In this document: positions 42,259 through 53,514 of the stretch, one piece after another | How the letters are laid out: every line of letters starts with the position of its first letter | Position numbering within the stretch: the stretch's first letter is position 1 | NCBI RefSeq assembly: GCF_000722765.2 | Contig: NZ_CP028415.1 | Location: 936,501 to 1,000,500 of the forward strand | Direction: 5' to 3' | DNA: 64,000 nucleotides | Source: Streptococcus mitis | Lineage (GTDB): Bacteria; Bacillota; Bacilli; Lactobacillales; Streptococcaceae | The notes under the pieces: model-generated | The model's database searches: none | Told to the model about the DNA's origin: nothing | Seen by the model: only the letters and a program-made list of their open reading frames with translations | Made by a program: the position numbers and the translations under genes

Positions 42259-43078
42259 CTATCCTAAAGTTGTATCAAGTAACATCATAATTAGAAATCC
42301 GTCCATAAACTCACCTGTTGCAATATCGGTATTCTTGTGTTCTTGAGCACCTGGCACAAGTTTTTCCACTACAACATAAATCATGGCTCCTGCCGCAAAT
42401 GAGAGAGCATAAGATAGTAGCTGGGGCATAGACATAACAGCATAGGCCCCTAAAACAACTGCAATCGGCTCAACAATCGCTGACATGGCGCCATAGTAGA
42501 AAGCTGATTTCCTACTTCGCCCTTCTGCCCGTAGCGGCAAGGACAAGGCAGAGCCTTCTGGAATATTTTGGATACCAATTCACAAGGCTAATCCAAGGGC
42601 ACTCATCCACGTAAAGGAAAGTCCAGTTGTGGCATTTGCCACACCAACTGCTAAGCCCTCTGGTATATTATGAATCACTACCGCCAGATAAAGCAGCATG
42701 GTCTTTGATAAGGGTCTTTGGGGATTCAAAATCCCTTCCTTATCACTCATCTGTTGATTCAAATGCAGGTGGGGAACCAAATAATCAATAAAGCGGATAA
42801 TTAAGCTCCCGACAATAAAAACCAACAGCCGTCGGCAACCAGTAAAATCTGTTTGCAGCCATTGACTGGCTATAGCCAAATGAAAGGACAAGCAAAGACC
42901 AGACTGCAGCTGCCGTCATAATACCCGCTGCCAAGCCCATCATCATATCCATGAATTTTTGATGAATGGTTTTGACAAAAAAGACCAAACTAGCACCGAT
43001 AAGGGTACAAAACCAGTTGAATAAGCCAGCTAATAAAGCTTGCATTACTGGTGATAGAGAAGAAAAATTACATCTCAT
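42259..43078 (-). pseudogene. ZIP-family metal transporter, broken by a frameshift and a nonsense codon
   Basis: First gene of the cad operon. The frame from 43078 runs MRCNFSSLSPVMQALLAGL to 'FYWLPTAVGF', then an extra base in the A/T run at 42817-42821 shifts it; the right frame resumes at 'IVGSLIIRFIDYLVPH' and continues to LGLAL, where TGA (42580-42582) interrupts 'GLAL-IGIQNIPEGSAL'. Both lesions together show that this is not a sequencing slip in one place. The intact protein would have eight segments and carry Zn2+ inward. cadC and cadA downstream are intact. Confidence 0.88.
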
Positions 43079-43100
43079 ACCTCAATAATCGATGATTCAG

Positions 43101-43154
43101 TTGAACAACCACTCAACTATTATCATTATAGTTGAACACTCGCTCAATTGTCAA
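43101..43154 (-). promoter_or_regulatory. cad operon promoter with two CadC-type operators
   Basis: Minus strand: -35 TTGACA (43149-43154), 18-nt spacer, -10 TATAAT (43125-43130). Two inverted repeats TTGA-N8-TCAA lie at 43132-43147 (between -35 and -10) and 43101-43116 (just after the start). This arrangement fits repression by CadC. Confidence 0.8.
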
Positions 43155-43377
43155 GGAAGAAAGTAAAAAAGCTATGAGAAATCCCCATAACTTTGTAAAT
43201 TATTGAAGCAATCTCGTGTTCTTAGAGAATATCACAATGCCATAAAAAGCCCAAAGGACTATTTGGAATTATCATATCATATAACGCTTCGACACAATTT
43301 AACGATTACTATATTGAGAAACAAACTTTACTCCTCAAGAAAGTTAGATGTTCCCAATGCTATCCGTAAGAGTACTT

Positions 43378-43409
43378 AAAACCTTGAAACATACTGATTT
43401 CAAGGTTTT
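43378..43409. terminator. Intrinsic terminator-like hairpin
   Basis: AAAACCTTGAAA/TTTCAAGGTTTT around an 8-nt loop, usable in both directions. It lies between the cad promoter and the duplicated rlmCD region; no gene directly served. Confidence 0.65.
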
Positions 43410-43481
43410 TATAACGTGTTATTGTATCACCTAATTTCTACTGATTTCCATAGATCAAACCTTTCGTGATTTTTTCATATA

Positions 43482-45047
<1,566 letters not shown>

Positions 45048-45090
45048 CTATTGGCCGACAAAAAAGACGGCAACGTTACGGTTACCATCT

Positions 45091-45119
45091 ATTATACCAT
45101 GAAATTTCTTAAGAACCAA
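45091..45119 (-). promoter_or_regulatory. rlmCD promoter
   Basis: Minus strand: -35 TTGGTT (45114-45119), 17-nt spacer, -10 TATAAT (45091-45096); overlaps the stop of the upstream DUF1002 gene. Confidence 0.7.
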
Positions 45120-46083
45120 AACTCTTGAAGAAGTTGACAATGGCTTGCCAGAGGGAGCTTAAGAAGTTACCACCTTCTTCTAGCGCCTTATCAGCATCAA
45201 AGTTAAGGTTGATATTTTTAAAACTGTCACCAGCTTGTGAAACAATACTTTGTTTAAGGTCATTCAGGGTTTTAGTGAAGTCTGCATTGCTTAGGATATC
45301 ACTTTTTGAGAGATTTAAAGCAAAATTGATGATGATATTGATCTGGTTTCCTGTTATAACCTGATCAAGTTTGTAATTTTTTAAGGTATCTTCAACGATT
45401 TTACGGACATCTTCCTCCGTCAGATTTCCCTTGCTTTCTTTAGCTTTGGCGAGTCCTGACTTGATATCAGCGAGGGCAACGTTTAATTTATTAGCATCAT
45501 AGCCTGTTTTGTCCTTGTTTTCAGCATTGATATCAGACAAAGCCTTCAACTCTTCTTGAGCCAACTCTTTGTTGGCTTGTGGCACCTTGGCTCCATTAGC
45601 TTCTAGCGAATAGTAAATCCCTGCTAAAGCACTTTCTCCTGTAACGGGAATAGGTGCTGCTACAGTGATTTTGGCGTGTTCCACACCCAAAGTTACGGCC
45701 GCATTGCGGTACATATCCTGCGTCACCTTAGTGATGTTTTCTGGTGTTTCAATCTTGACCTCAAGTGGCGACTTGTCACCCAGCTTTTGAATCTTGGCTG
45801 ATGAATACAATTGTAAACTAGAGTCATTGGCCACATTCATAATCTTAGAATAGACATCAGGTGTCATTGTCTTGAGATCTTTGGTGTCTGTTGAGGCATT
45901 GTAGCCTAGTTTTTTTAGGGTTTGATTTTTTTGGTCTTCAGATAATGAAGAACCTAGGACATATTCAGGTTGGACGTAGGTTTCATCGATAACTTTTTGA
46001 ACATCTGTTGCTGCATGGACGCTATTCATAGCTGTTACTGCCCACAAGACCGCAGCACTAGTCAGAAAGAGTTTCTTTCTCAT
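45109..46083 (-). CDS. DUF1002 secreted protein
   Basis: 324 residues with a signal peptide (MRKKLFLTSAAVLWAVTAMN ... 'VHAA', cleavage near residue 25). Conserved DUF1002 segments include 'AKITVAAPIPVTGESALAGI'. The C terminus is amphipathic (LWQAIVNFFKSFGS). No enzyme motif. Known only as a conserved secreted protein of streptococci beside pmp23. Ribosome site AAAGGAGGAAATTCCCT. Confidence 0.85.
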   Translation of the reverse strand: MRKKLFLTSAAVLWAVTAMNSVHAATDVQKVIDETYVQPEYVLGSSLSEDQKNQTLKKLGYNASTDTKDLKTMTPDVYSKIMNVANDSSLQLYSSAKIQKLGDKSPLEVKIETPENITKVTQDMYRNAAVTLGVEHAKITVAAPIPVTGESALAGIYYSLEANGAKVPQANKELAQEELKALSDINAENKDKTGYDANKLNVALADIKSGLAKAKESKGNLTEEDVRKIVEDTLKNYKLDQVITGNQINIIINFALNLSKSDILSNADFTKTLNDLKQSIVSQAGDSFKNINLNFDADKALEEGGNFLSSLWQAIVNFFKSFGS

Positions 46084-46148
46084 AGGGAATTTCCTCCTTT
46101 ACCTTTCTAGAGTAATATATCTATCTTAAAGAAAACTTATAACAAAAA

Positions 46149-46167
46149 CACCTGGGCTAGCCAGATG
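46149..46167 (-). terminator. Intrinsic terminator overlapping the pmp23 stop
   Basis: CATCTGG-ctag-CCCAGGTG followed by TTTTTGTT on the minus strand. The stop codon (46157-46159) is inside the hairpin loop. Confidence 0.7.
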
Positions 46168-46771
46168 TCGAAAAGAGAGTGAAACATTTGATGATGTAAA
46201 GGTTGAGTTGCACTTGTCTAGAATAATAATAGTTTCCTCCATTTACATAGAGTTCGGCTCCATGAAAAATAGAAATGGGGTGAATATAACTATAAGTCTT
46301 TCCAGTGGTGTTACCAAGCAAGGGAGCAACAGTATCACGAGAGTACTGTTTGGCCAGTGCTAGGGTGTTTTCCTTACCATTTTGGGCGATAAAATCGATA
46401 TAGGCAGGTCCAAAATTATAGGCTTGAACAGCTGTCCAGACATCAACACCCTTCTTCTGAGCCTGATAGAGATTATCTGTCAGAGTTTGAACGCCTTGCC
46501 GAATGCTAGAGGCATTATCATTGATGGTGTTGGTGGAACCACTTGCAGACTCACTAGACTGCATAACATCGCCTTCTTTTCCTTTTGTTTCAGTATAAAT
46601 CATAGCGAGCACAAGCTCTTCGTTTGCTGGGGTGTCTTTTTCACTCAAGATTTCTCGCACCATGGGTTGATAGGTCATGACTTGCTTGACATCTTGGTGA
46701 ACGCGGTAAGCTTTATATCCAGCAAAAAGGAAGACTGCTAGTACAAGCACTCTTCGAATTCGTTTAAACAT
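46157..46771 (-). CDS. pmp23: Pmp23-like membrane-anchored peptidoglycan hydrolase (lysozyme-like)
   Basis: 204 residues. An N-terminal membrane anchor (about 7-22) is followed by an extracellular lysozyme-like/lytic transglycosylase domain: '[18 protein letters not shown]' (catalytic Glu), '[12 protein letters not shown]' and '[13 protein letters not shown]'. In pneumococci Pmp23 is needed for normal septum formation. It overlaps the nucleoid protein gene by one nucleotide, so the two are coupled. Confidence 0.85.
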   Translation of the reverse strand: MFKRIRRVLVLAVFLFAGYKAYRVHQDVKQVMTYQPMVREILSEKDTPANEELVLAMIYTETKGKEGDVMQSSESASGSTNTINDNASSIRQGVQTLTDNLYQAQKKGVDVWTAVQAYNFGPAYIDFIAQNGKENTLALAKQYSRDTVAPLLGNTTGKTYSYIHPISIFHGAELYVNGGNYYYSRQVQLNLYIIKCFTLFSTSG

Positions 46772-47745
46772 TATTTACTTTGGATATCCTCGATATTTTT
46801 GATTAAGATAGAGTAAGTTCCATTGTCATTTTGGATAAACTCAACAGACTCGGCGTCTTGATAGACGTTATTAGGAACGATGAGCTCAATTCCATTTGAC
46901 AAGGAGAGTTTTTGATTTTCAAATTTTTTAAGCTGACGACTGGCATCAATTTCATCAAATTGAACAGGCTCTGGTACGGCTTCTTTGACTTGATCAATAA
47001 AGCTCAAACGAGCTGTCAGGTTGTTATCAAAAAGGTCATTGGCCAATTTTTCAGGTGACAACTCATTGCTTTCTTCTAAGTTGTTGAAAATCGCTGATTT
47101 TACCTTGGATTGAAATTGAAAATCGTCTGTGTTAAAGGTTTCAGCAATGCGCTGTGCCGTTTTTTCCAGTTCTTTGATAGATTTCTTGGGTGAAATTTTA
47201 GGGGCGACAGCAAGAAGATTATCTGAAAAATAGTTCAAAAAAGTCCCGTTGTACTTGATTCGTTTTTCAATCAGATGGTACTTGCGACTCTGAAGATTGA
47301 CCACCAAGGCTTCGTCGGCACCCGTTCCAAATCCAGGCAGGTTATTCTGAGTCAACTTGATTGGATTATCAACTTCTCCTCCGAGGTGAGTCAGGGTCTC
47401 ACGCAGGGCAATTCGTAAGAAAGCGAAATGTTCCACGCCTTCTTTAGAAAATTGCACAAAAATCAAATCATTGGTCTTGAGATTTTCTGAAATGCCGAAC
47501 TCCTCTTTCCAGAGATTAGCCAGCGTTACTGATGTCTCCAACAAATCGTCTGTGATGTGATTGAAGAAGGGATTTTCTTCTTCGAAAATCCCAGTCTTAG
47601 CTTCATCTGAATATACACGTTCAATTTTTTTACGCAGATATTCTTCGATTTTTGGAGTAATATTGAGAAATTTATCCGCTAGGAACAGCTCGGTGTCATC
47701 CGGACTGAACTGATGAATAATAGCTTTCTTAATATAAATGTCCAT
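46771..47745 (-). CDS. Nucleoid-associated protein (NdpA/37-kDa family)
   Basis: 324 residues from the start at 47745 ([20 protein letters not shown]); the frame opens 11 codons earlier without a ribosome site. The N-terminal signature is that of the NdpA/YejK family. Binds the nucleoid or acts with DNA; its exact action in streptococci is not known. Lies 7 nt after glyA and overlaps pmp23 by one base. Confidence 0.85.
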   Translation of the reverse strand: MDIYIKKAIIHQFSPDDTELFLADKFLNITPKIEEYLRKKIERVYSDEAKTGIFEEENPFFNHITDDLLETSVTLANLWKEEFGISENLKTNDLIFVQFSKEGVEHFAFLRIALRETLTHLGGEVDNPIKLTQNNLPGFGTGADEALVVNLQSRKYHLIEKRIKYNGTFLNYFSDNLLAVAPKISPKKSIKELEKTAQRIAETFNTDDFQFQSKVKSAIFNNLEESNELSPEKLANDLFDNNLTARLSFIDQVKEAVPEPVQFDEIDASRQLKKFENQKLSLSNGIELIVPNNVYQDAESVEFIQNDNGTYSILIKNIEDIQSK

Positions 47746-47752
47746 AAAAGTT

Positions 47753-49009
47753 TTAGTCCTCGTATAATGGGAAGGCATCTGTTAATTCTTTAACTGCACT
47801 TCTCACTTCTTCTAAGACAGCTTCATTTTCTGCATTCTTAAGGGTTTTAATGATAAGTTCAGCCACTTTGCGACTTTCTTCTTCACCAAATCCACGTGCA
47901 GTAATAGCTGCTGCTCCGATACGAATCCCACTTGTCTTGAATGGTGACAAGCTTTCGTAAGGGATTGAGTTTTTATTTAGGGTAATATTGACTTCATCTA
48001 GCAAGTTTTGAGCAACTTTTCCGTTTTCTACAACTTTAGTCACATCCACTAGGAAGAGATGGTTTTCAGTTCCCCCAGAAATGATACGAAAATCAGGGTC
48101 TTGCAAGAAGACATCTGCCATAGTCTTGCTGTTCTTGATAACATTGGCAGCATATTCCTTGAAGGCTGGATCCAAAACTTCTTTGAAGGAAACTGCCTTA
48201 GCTGCCACAACATGCTCCAAAGGACCACCCTGAATACCTGGGAAAATAGCTGAATTGATTTTCTTGGCAAATTCTTCGTCATTAGTCAAAATCAAACCAC
48301 CACGAGGTCCACGAAGGGTTTTGTGGGTCGTTGTTGTAGTGATATGAGCGTATGGCACTGGACTTGGGTGAAGACCAGCAGCAACCAAACCAGCAATGTG
48401 AGCCATATCTACCATGAGCTTCGCACCAACAGCATCAGCGATTTCACGGAATTTTGAAAAGTCGATAATTTGAGAATAGGCTGACGCACCAGCTACAATC
48501 AGTTTTGGTTTTACTTCTTGGGCTTGTTTCAAGATAGCATCAAAGTCCAAGAGTTCCGTTTCAGGGTCCACACTATAAGAAACAAAGTTGTAGGTTTGAC
48601 CTGAGAAGCTAACAGGAGCCCCATGAGTCAAGTGACCACCTGCGGCCAAGTCCATCCCCATAACCGTATCACCTGGTTCAATTAAGGCCATGTAAGCCGC
48701 ACAGTTAGCTTGGCTTCCTGAGTGTGGTTGGACATTGGCAAATTTAGCACCGAAAATTTCTTTAGCGCGTTCAATGGCTAGAGTTTCTACTACGTCTACC
48801 ACATCCGTTCCACCATAATAACGGCGGCCTGGGTAGCCTTCGGCGTATTTATTCGTCAAGATAGACCCTTGAGCTGCCATAACAGCCTTGGAAACTACGT
48901 TTTCCGAAGCAATCAACTCAATGTTGTTTTGCTGGCGTTCTTCTTCTTTGGCAATAGCATTCCAGAGATCAGCATCGTATGCTTTAAAATCATCTTTATC
49001 AAAAATCAT
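47753..49009 (-). CDS. glyA: Serine hydroxymethyltransferase GlyA
   Basis: 418 residues. The PLP lysine lies in '[14 protein letters not shown]', and '[13 protein letters not shown]' and '[12 protein letters not shown]' bind cofactor and substrate. Interconverts serine and glycine, feeding one-carbon units to tetrahydrofolate. Ribosome site AAAGGAGAAGACCT. First gene before the nucleoid protein; follows a small acetyltransferase on the same strand. Confidence 0.97.
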   Translation of the reverse strand: MIFDKDDFKAYDADLWNAIAKEEERQQNNIELIASENVVSKAVMAAQGSILTNKYAEGYPGRRYYGGTDVVDVVETLAIERAKEIFGAKFANVQPHSGSQANCAAYMALIEPGDTVMGMDLAAGGHLTHGAPVSFSGQTYNFVSYSVDPETELLDFDAILKQAQEVKPKLIVAGASAYSQIIDFSKFREIADAVGAKLMVDMAHIAGLVAAGLHPSPVPYAHITTTTTHKTLRGPRGGLILTNDEEFAKKINSAIFPGIQGGPLEHVVAAKAVSFKEVLDPAFKEYAANVIKNSKTMADVFLQDPDFRIISGGTENHLFLVDVTKVVENGKVAQNLLDEVNITLNKNSIPYESLSPFKTSGIRIGAAAITARGFGEEESRKVAELIIKTLKNAENEAVLEEVRSAVKELTDAFPLYED

Positions 49010-49058
49010 AGGTCTTCTCCTTTATTGTGTGACAGGTCCTTTAGTCTAAGAAAATAAA

Positions 49059-49490
49059 CTAAAAGATGCGAATAAACCGTTTCTGCACTTTATCACAAGT
49101 ATAACCAACTTTTTCATAAAATGCATGAGCACCCAGACGATGATCAGCAGAGTTTAAGCGGATAAACCCATAGCCGCGTCTTTTAGCTTCTTGCTCCAAC
49201 CCTTGCAATAAGCTTTTACCAATACCTTGACCTTGTGCTTGAGGTGAAACTGCTAAGGCTAAGATATTAAATCCTGCTTTGGAATAGAGGGATTCGTAAA
49301 CCTCAGCGTGGACATAGCCAAGTAAGACATGACTGTCTTCATCCTCATAACCAAGTAGGAAATGATGTTCATCTTGAGATAATCTAGTTAGTTGACTAGC
49401 TGTCTCCTCTAGACTAAAAGAATAGCCCAAAGCCTCTTGGTTAATTTCACAAATGGCTTTCACATCAGTTTCTCTTAAATCTCTTAGCAT
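49059..49490 (-). CDS. GNAT acetyltransferase
   Basis: 143 residues from the start at 49490 (MLRDLRETD; GAGGAGGAATGAG before it). Acetyl-CoA loop 'VSPQAQGQGIGKSLLQ' and C-terminal 'YEKVGYTCDKVQKRF'. Resembles RimI-type N-acetyltransferases; the target is not known. Its start lies 2 nt beyond the sua5 stop, so both are one unit. Confidence 0.85.
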   Translation of the reverse strand: MLRDLRETDVKAICEINQEALGYSFSLEETASQLTRLSQDEHHFLLGYEDEDSHVLLGYVHAEVYESLYSKAGFNILALAVSPQAQGQGIGKSLLQGLEQEAKRRGYGFIRLNSADHRLGAHAFYEKVGYTCDKVQKRFIRIF

Positions 49491-49491
49491 C

Positions 49492-50097
49492 TCATTCCTC
49501 CTCAAAAGAAATCTCTGGCAACTGAGCAAGAATATCATCTCGCTTAATCGCCCCTTGGCGTAAGATTTTCACCTTGTCTCCAGACAAGTCCAAAATAGTT
49601 GAATCCTGTCCAGTTAGAAAAGCATCGTCTTCCAGCCCCAGAACCTCTTGGTCAAAATCCTCTAGAATTTGCTTAAAGGTCACTCCACTTGACTGACCTG
49701 AAATATTGGCAGACGGTCCAATCAGAGGTCCTGTCTCTCGAATCAAATCAAGGGTAATGGGATGACTGGGCATCCGAAATCCCACCGTTGCAAGGCCAGA
49801 ATTGACCCAATAGGGAACTCGGTCATTGGCTTCAAGGATAATGGTCAAGGGACCTGGTAAAAAGGTCTCTACAAGTTTTTGAAGATAAGTTGGCTGATTC
49901 TTAGAAAAGTAAAAGATGTCCTCTAGAGAGGCGATATTGAGGTTAAGCGCCTTGTCTCTTGGACGACGTTTGAGCTGGTATACATGATCAACTGCTTTTT
50001 CGTCTAGAGCCTTGGCAAAGAGACCGTAAACTGTCTCAGTAGGTAGAACGACAGCTCCACCCTTTTCCAACTCTTGTCTAATCCTGTCCATCATCAA
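49492..50097 (-). CDS. tsaC: Threonylcarbamoyl-AMP synthase (Sua5/YwlC/YrdC)
   Basis: 201 residues. The YrdC fold: 'GGAVVLPTETVYGLFAKA', 'LKRRPRDKALNLNI' and 'GPSANISGQSSG' for nucleotide and threonine binding. Makes threonylcarbamoyl-AMP for t6A37 of ANN-decoding tRNAs. Lacks the extra Sua5 domain of longer homologues. Overlaps prmC by 20 nt. Confidence 0.92.
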   Translation of the reverse strand: MMMDRIRQELEKGGAVVLPTETVYGLFAKALDEKAVDHVYQLKRRPRDKALNLNIASLEDIFYFSKNQPTYLQKLVETFLPGPLTIILEANDRVPYWVNSGLATVGFRMPSHPITLDLIRETGPLIGPSANISGQSSGVTFKQILEDFDQEVLGLEDDAFLTGQDSTILDLSGDKVKILRQGAIKRDDILAQLPEISFEEE

Positions 50098-50914
50098 TTA
50101 CAACCATCCTATCTTGACCAAACTGGTCCTTGAGCGTTCGTACTCTTTTTTCAGGAAGATGCTTCCTAAAAAGTTCAGGAACACTTTGACCTTGCTTGTA
50201 TCCAATTTCAAGGTAAATCTTACCACCATCTTTGAGATAGTCTTTTGCATCTTCCGCAATTCTACGGTAAATAGCTAGGCCATCCTCGTCTGCAAAAAGA
50301 GCTAGATGAGGTTCCGAATGCAAGACATTCAAGCCAACCTCTGACTCATCTTCACGAGAGATATAGGGTGGATTGGATACAATTATATCATATTTTTCAG
50401 AAATTTCTGCAAAACAATCAGATTTTTTGAAAAATATATTAAGTTTTTGATTTTTAGCATTCTCGGACGCAAGGTTAAGAGCCTCTTGGGAAATATCTGC
50501 TGCTGTCACTGACCAAGCTGGTCTATTTTTTGATAAGGCTAGAGCAATAGCTCCACTACCTGTTCCAATATCCAGAACTGAAAGATTCGTCTCAGGATTT
50601 TCAGCCAGGATAAGCTCCACCAACTCCTCTGTTTCTGGACGAGGGATCAATACTCGCTCATCAACTTTTAACTGCATTCCATAAAAATCTGCCTGTCCAA
50701 TGATGTACTGTGCCGGTTTATGAGCTGCTAACTGTTGGAAAATTCCTTTTACAAATACTTCTTCCTCTTCCGTCACTTCCTGCTGGAGGGCAAAAACGAA
50801 ATCTGTAAAAGATAGATTTTTCAGGCTACGATAGACAAAAGAGAGGCTTTCAGCTTCCTCTCCTTGTCTTATCAACTCTTCTTCAAAATCTGAAAATAAT
50901 TGAGCTAATTTCAT
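50078..50914 (-). CDS. prmC: Peptide chain release factor N5-glutamine methyltransferase PrmC
   Basis: 278 residues. SAM site 'VLDIGTGSGAIALAL', catalytic NPPY ('IIVSNPPYIS'). Methylates the GGQ glutamine of release factors. Directly after prfA with one-base overlap, the classic prfA-prmC arrangement. Confidence 0.95.
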   Translation of the reverse strand: MKLAQLFSDFEEELIRQGEEAESLSFVYRSLKNLSFTDFVFALQQEVTEEEEVFVKGIFQQLAAHKPAQYIIGQADFYGMQLKVDERVLIPRPETEELVELILAENPETNLSVLDIGTGSGAIALALSKNRPAWSVTAADISQEALNLASENAKNQKLNIFFKKSDCFAEISEKYDIIVSNPPYISREDESEVGLNVLHSEPHLALFADEDGLAIYRRIAEDAKDYLKDGGKIYLEIGYKQGQSVPELFRKHLPEKRVRTLKDQFGQDRMVVIDDGQD

Positions 50915-51993
50915 TATTTGTTTAATTCTTCTAATTTTTGTGTTTGATCATAGAGCACCAAGGCATCTACAACTTCGTCCAATTTTCCAGACAAAATCGT
51001 ATCTAGTTTTTGGAGGGTTAAACCGATACGGTGATCTGTGACACGGTTTTGTGGGAAGTTATAAGTACGAATCCGTTCTGAACGGTCCCCAGTACCGATT
51101 GTCGACTTACGTTCAGCGTCTTGTTCGTCTTGTGCAATCTGAGCAAAGTGGTCAGCTACACGCGCACGGATGATTTTCATGGCTTTCTCACGGTTTTTCT
51201 GCTGGGTACGTTCTTCCTGCATCTCAACCTTGATATTGGTTGGCAAGTGAACGATACGAACTGCTGTCGCAACCTTATTGACGTTCTGTCCCCCAGCACC
51301 AGAGGCGTGATAGATGTCGACACGAAGGTCTTTTGGATCAATATCGTATTCTACTTCTTCGACTTCAGGCATGACAAGAACTGTTGCTGTCGAAGTATGA
51401 ACACGGCCTTGGCTTTCTGTCACAGGAACACGTTGCACACGATGAGCACCAGATTCGTACTTGAGTTTAGAGTAAACAGATTGCCCCGAAACCATGGCAA
51501 CCACTTCTTTGAAACCACCGACACCATTCATAGAAGCCTCCATGACTTCAAAGCGCCAGCCTTGAGCTTCAGCATACTTTTGGTACATGGTTAGCAAATC
51601 TCCAGCGAAAAGTGCTGCTTCGTCTCCACCAGCGGCGCCACGGATTTCAAGAATGATGTTCTTGTCATCGTTTGGATCCTTTGGAAGGAGCAAAATTTTG
51701 AGTTTTTCTTCGTATTCTTCTTTTTCAGCCTTGGCATCTTTGAGCTCTTGCTTTGCCATTTCTTCCAGGTCCGCATCTCCGCCTGATTCCTTAATCATCT
51801 CTTCAGCATCAACGATGTTTTGAAGGACTTGTTTATACTCACGGTAGGCTGTTACCGTATCACGAGTAGAAGCCTCTTCTTTGGAAAGTTCCATGAAACG
51901 CTTGGTGTCCGAAACCACATCTGGGTCACTGAGCAATTCTCCTAATTCTTCATAACGGTCTTCTACAGCTTGTAGTTGATCATAGATGTTCAT
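50914..51993 (-). CDS. prfA: Peptide chain release factor 1
   Basis: 359 residues with the GGQ motif ('[17 protein letters not shown]') and the stop-codon reading P-A/VT element ('[18 protein letters not shown]'). Terminates translation at UAA and UAG. First gene of a run prfA-prmC-sua5-GNAT-glyA-ndpA-pmp23 on the minus strand. Ribosome site AAGGAGAAAAA. Confidence 0.96.
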   Translation of the reverse strand: MNIYDQLQAVEDRYEELGELLSDPDVVSDTKRFMELSKEEASTRDTVTAYREYKQVLQNIVDAEEMIKESGGDADLEEMAKQELKDAKAEKEEYEEKLKILLLPKDPNDDKNIILEIRGAAGGDEAALFAGDLLTMYQKYAEAQGWRFEVMEASMNGVGGFKEVVAMVSGQSVYSKLKYESGAHRVQRVPVTESQGRVHTSTATVLVMPEVEEVEYDIDPKDLRVDIYHASGAGGQNVNKVATAVRIVHLPTNIKVEMQEERTQQKNREKAMKIIRARVADHFAQIAQDEQDAERKSTIGTGDRSERIRTYNFPQNRVTDHRIGLTLQKLDTILSGKLDEVVDALVLYDQTQKLEELNK

Positions 51994-52002
51994 TTTTTCT
52001 CC

Positions 52003-52482
52003 TTATTTCTCAATTGTTAAATCATAGATTGCTACTACTTCGTTCTCGGATATTTCCCCAGTTTCTTTAAATCCATAACTGAGGTAACAAGATCTTGCAT
52101 GTTCATTTTCTGGTTCATAAGACAACCAAAGTTTATTGCTTAAACCTGCTGGCGCTGTCCGAACATAGTCTAGCACTTTATCCATAATTGGTTTAAAATA
52201 TCCTTGATTTTGAAAATTCTTATCAATCATAAAACGAAATAGTAAATAATTTCCACTACTGATTCCGATCTTTTTATCATAAGCTATCATCACAAAACCT
52301 ATAATTGCATCATTATCATAAACTGCCAATGGAGCTACAAAATCTCCATTTTTAGTGTAGACATATGCTTCAGCTAAACTAATTGCGTTGGTTGCAATGA
52401 ATTGTTTTTGATATTCCTTGACATCCAAATTCAAAACATCAAAATAATTTTCCATTGTAACATCTCTTAGTTCAATTGTCAT
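52003..52482 (-). CDS. GNAT acetyltransferase
   Basis: 159 residues, GNAT fold with '[19 protein letters not shown]' as the acetyl-CoA loop and '[13 protein letters not shown]' at the end. Similar to spermidine-type or diamine acetyltransferases (BltD-like); substrate unknown. Overlaps tdk by 11 nt, so they are coupled. Ends 9 nt before prfA. Confidence 0.85.
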   Translation of the reverse strand: MTIELRDVTMENYFDVLNLDVKEYQKQFIATNAISLAEAYVYTKNGDFVAPLAVYDNDAIIGFVMIAYDKKIGISSGNYLLFRFMIDKNFQNQGYFKPIMDKVLDYVRTAPAGLSNKLWLSYEPENEHARSCYLSYGFKETGEISENEVVAIYDLTIEK

Positions 52483-53071
52483 AGTTTTGCTCCTTGTTAG
52501 AGGTTATCATTGGCGCAAAATAATGTTTACGGCAAACTGAGATATAGGTTTCATTACCACCAATCTGGATCTGTTCTCCATCGTAAACGGGCAGTCCATC
52601 CTGTGTTCGCAAAACCATGGTCGCCTTTTTCTTACAATACTGGCAAATGGTCTTAATCTCATCGATTTTATCTGCTAAAAGCAAAAGATACTTGGAACCT
52701 TCGAACAGTTCATTGCGAAAGTCATTTTTCAAACCAAAAGCCATGACAGGTATGTCTAACTCATCAACAACACGAGCTAGATCGTAAACATGGTGACGCT
52801 TGAGAAACTGGGCTTCATCGACCAAAACACAGTAAGGTTTTACTGGTAGGTCTCGGATATAGCCGAAGATATCCGTCGTTTCCTCAATCGCAATGGCAGG
52901 GCGTTTCATACCAATCCGACTCGATACATAGCCAACACCGTCACGCGTATCCAGAGCTGAGGTCATAATCACAACACCTTTTCCTTGCTCCTCGTAGTTA
53001 TAGGCCACCTTGAGAATCTCAATCGTTTTACCAGAGTTCATGGTCCCATAACGATAATACAACTGTGCCAT
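52472..53071 (-). CDS. tdk: Thymidine kinase
   Basis: 199 residues. P-loop GTMNSGKT near 9-16, '[16 protein letters not shown]' (Walker B and catalytic Glu), zinc-binding cysteines in '[10 protein letters not shown]' and 'CRKHY'. Phosphorylates thymidine in pyrimidine salvage. Cytoplasmic. The upstream gap (53072-53194) holds divergent promoters. Confidence 0.96.
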   Translation of the reverse strand: MAQLYYRYGTMNSGKTIEILKVAYNYEEQGKGVVIMTSALDTRDGVGYVSSRIGMKRPAIAIEETTDIFGYIRDLPVKPYCVLVDEAQFLKRHHVYDLARVVDELDIPVMAFGLKNDFRNELFEGSKYLLLLADKIDEIKTICQYCKKKATMVLRTQDGLPVYDGEQIQIGGNETYISVCRKHYFAPMITSNKEQNYDN

Positions 53072-53194
53072 GTTTCTTGCTTCACGTCCATTTCTAAATT
53101 TTTGCTACATTCTAGTATATCATAATTTTCTTAAGCTTTAAACGGCAAAATGTGGTAAAATAGAAGAAATCAAAAACTAGTGGAGGAATCTATT

Positions 53195-53377
53195 ATGCCA
53201 TTTGTACGCATCGATTTATTTGAAGGACGCACGCTCGAGCAAAAGAAAGCTCTTGCTAAGGAAGTAACGGAAGCGGTTGTCCGCAATACTGGAGCCCCTC
53301 AATCAGCCGTTCATGTCATCATCAACGACATGCCTGAAGGAACCTACTTCCCACAAGGGGAAATGCGCACCAAATAA
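53195..53377 (+). CDS. 4-oxalocrotonate tautomerase family protein
   Basis: 60 residues from the start at 53195, chosen because the catalytic Pro must be the first residue after Met removal (MPFVRIDLFEGRTLEQKKAL), with ribosome site GGAGG. The ATG five codons earlier would bury it. Tautomerases of this family work with Pro1; 'INDMPEGTYFPQGE' is typical of the DmpI/YwhB group. Physiological substrate in streptococci unknown. Confidence 0.92.
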   Translation: MPFVRIDLFEGRTLEQKKALAKEVTEAVVRNTGAPQSAVHVIINDMPEGTYFPQGEMRTK

Positions 53378-53380
53378 GCT

Positions 53381-53407
53381 AGCTTAAGCAGAATTGCTTA
53401 GGCTTTT
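53381..53407 (+). terminator. Intrinsic terminator
   Basis: AGCTTAAGCA/TGCTTAGGCT hairpin with T run, 4 nt after the tautomerase stop. Confidence 0.8.
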
Positions 53408-53514
53408 TCAATCTCCAAGTACCATCCATTGAAGAAATAGTTCAAATTTGTTACAATTTGAAAAGAGACTTGGAAAAATTTCCAAGAAAAGAGCTATTTA
53501 TTAAAGGAAACATT

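Noticed and set aside
51121..51594. 157-aa plus-strand ORF inside prfA
   Set aside because: Shadow of prfA; no ribosome site or protein-like pattern. The same holds for the antisense ORFs in tex, mnmE and pepT.
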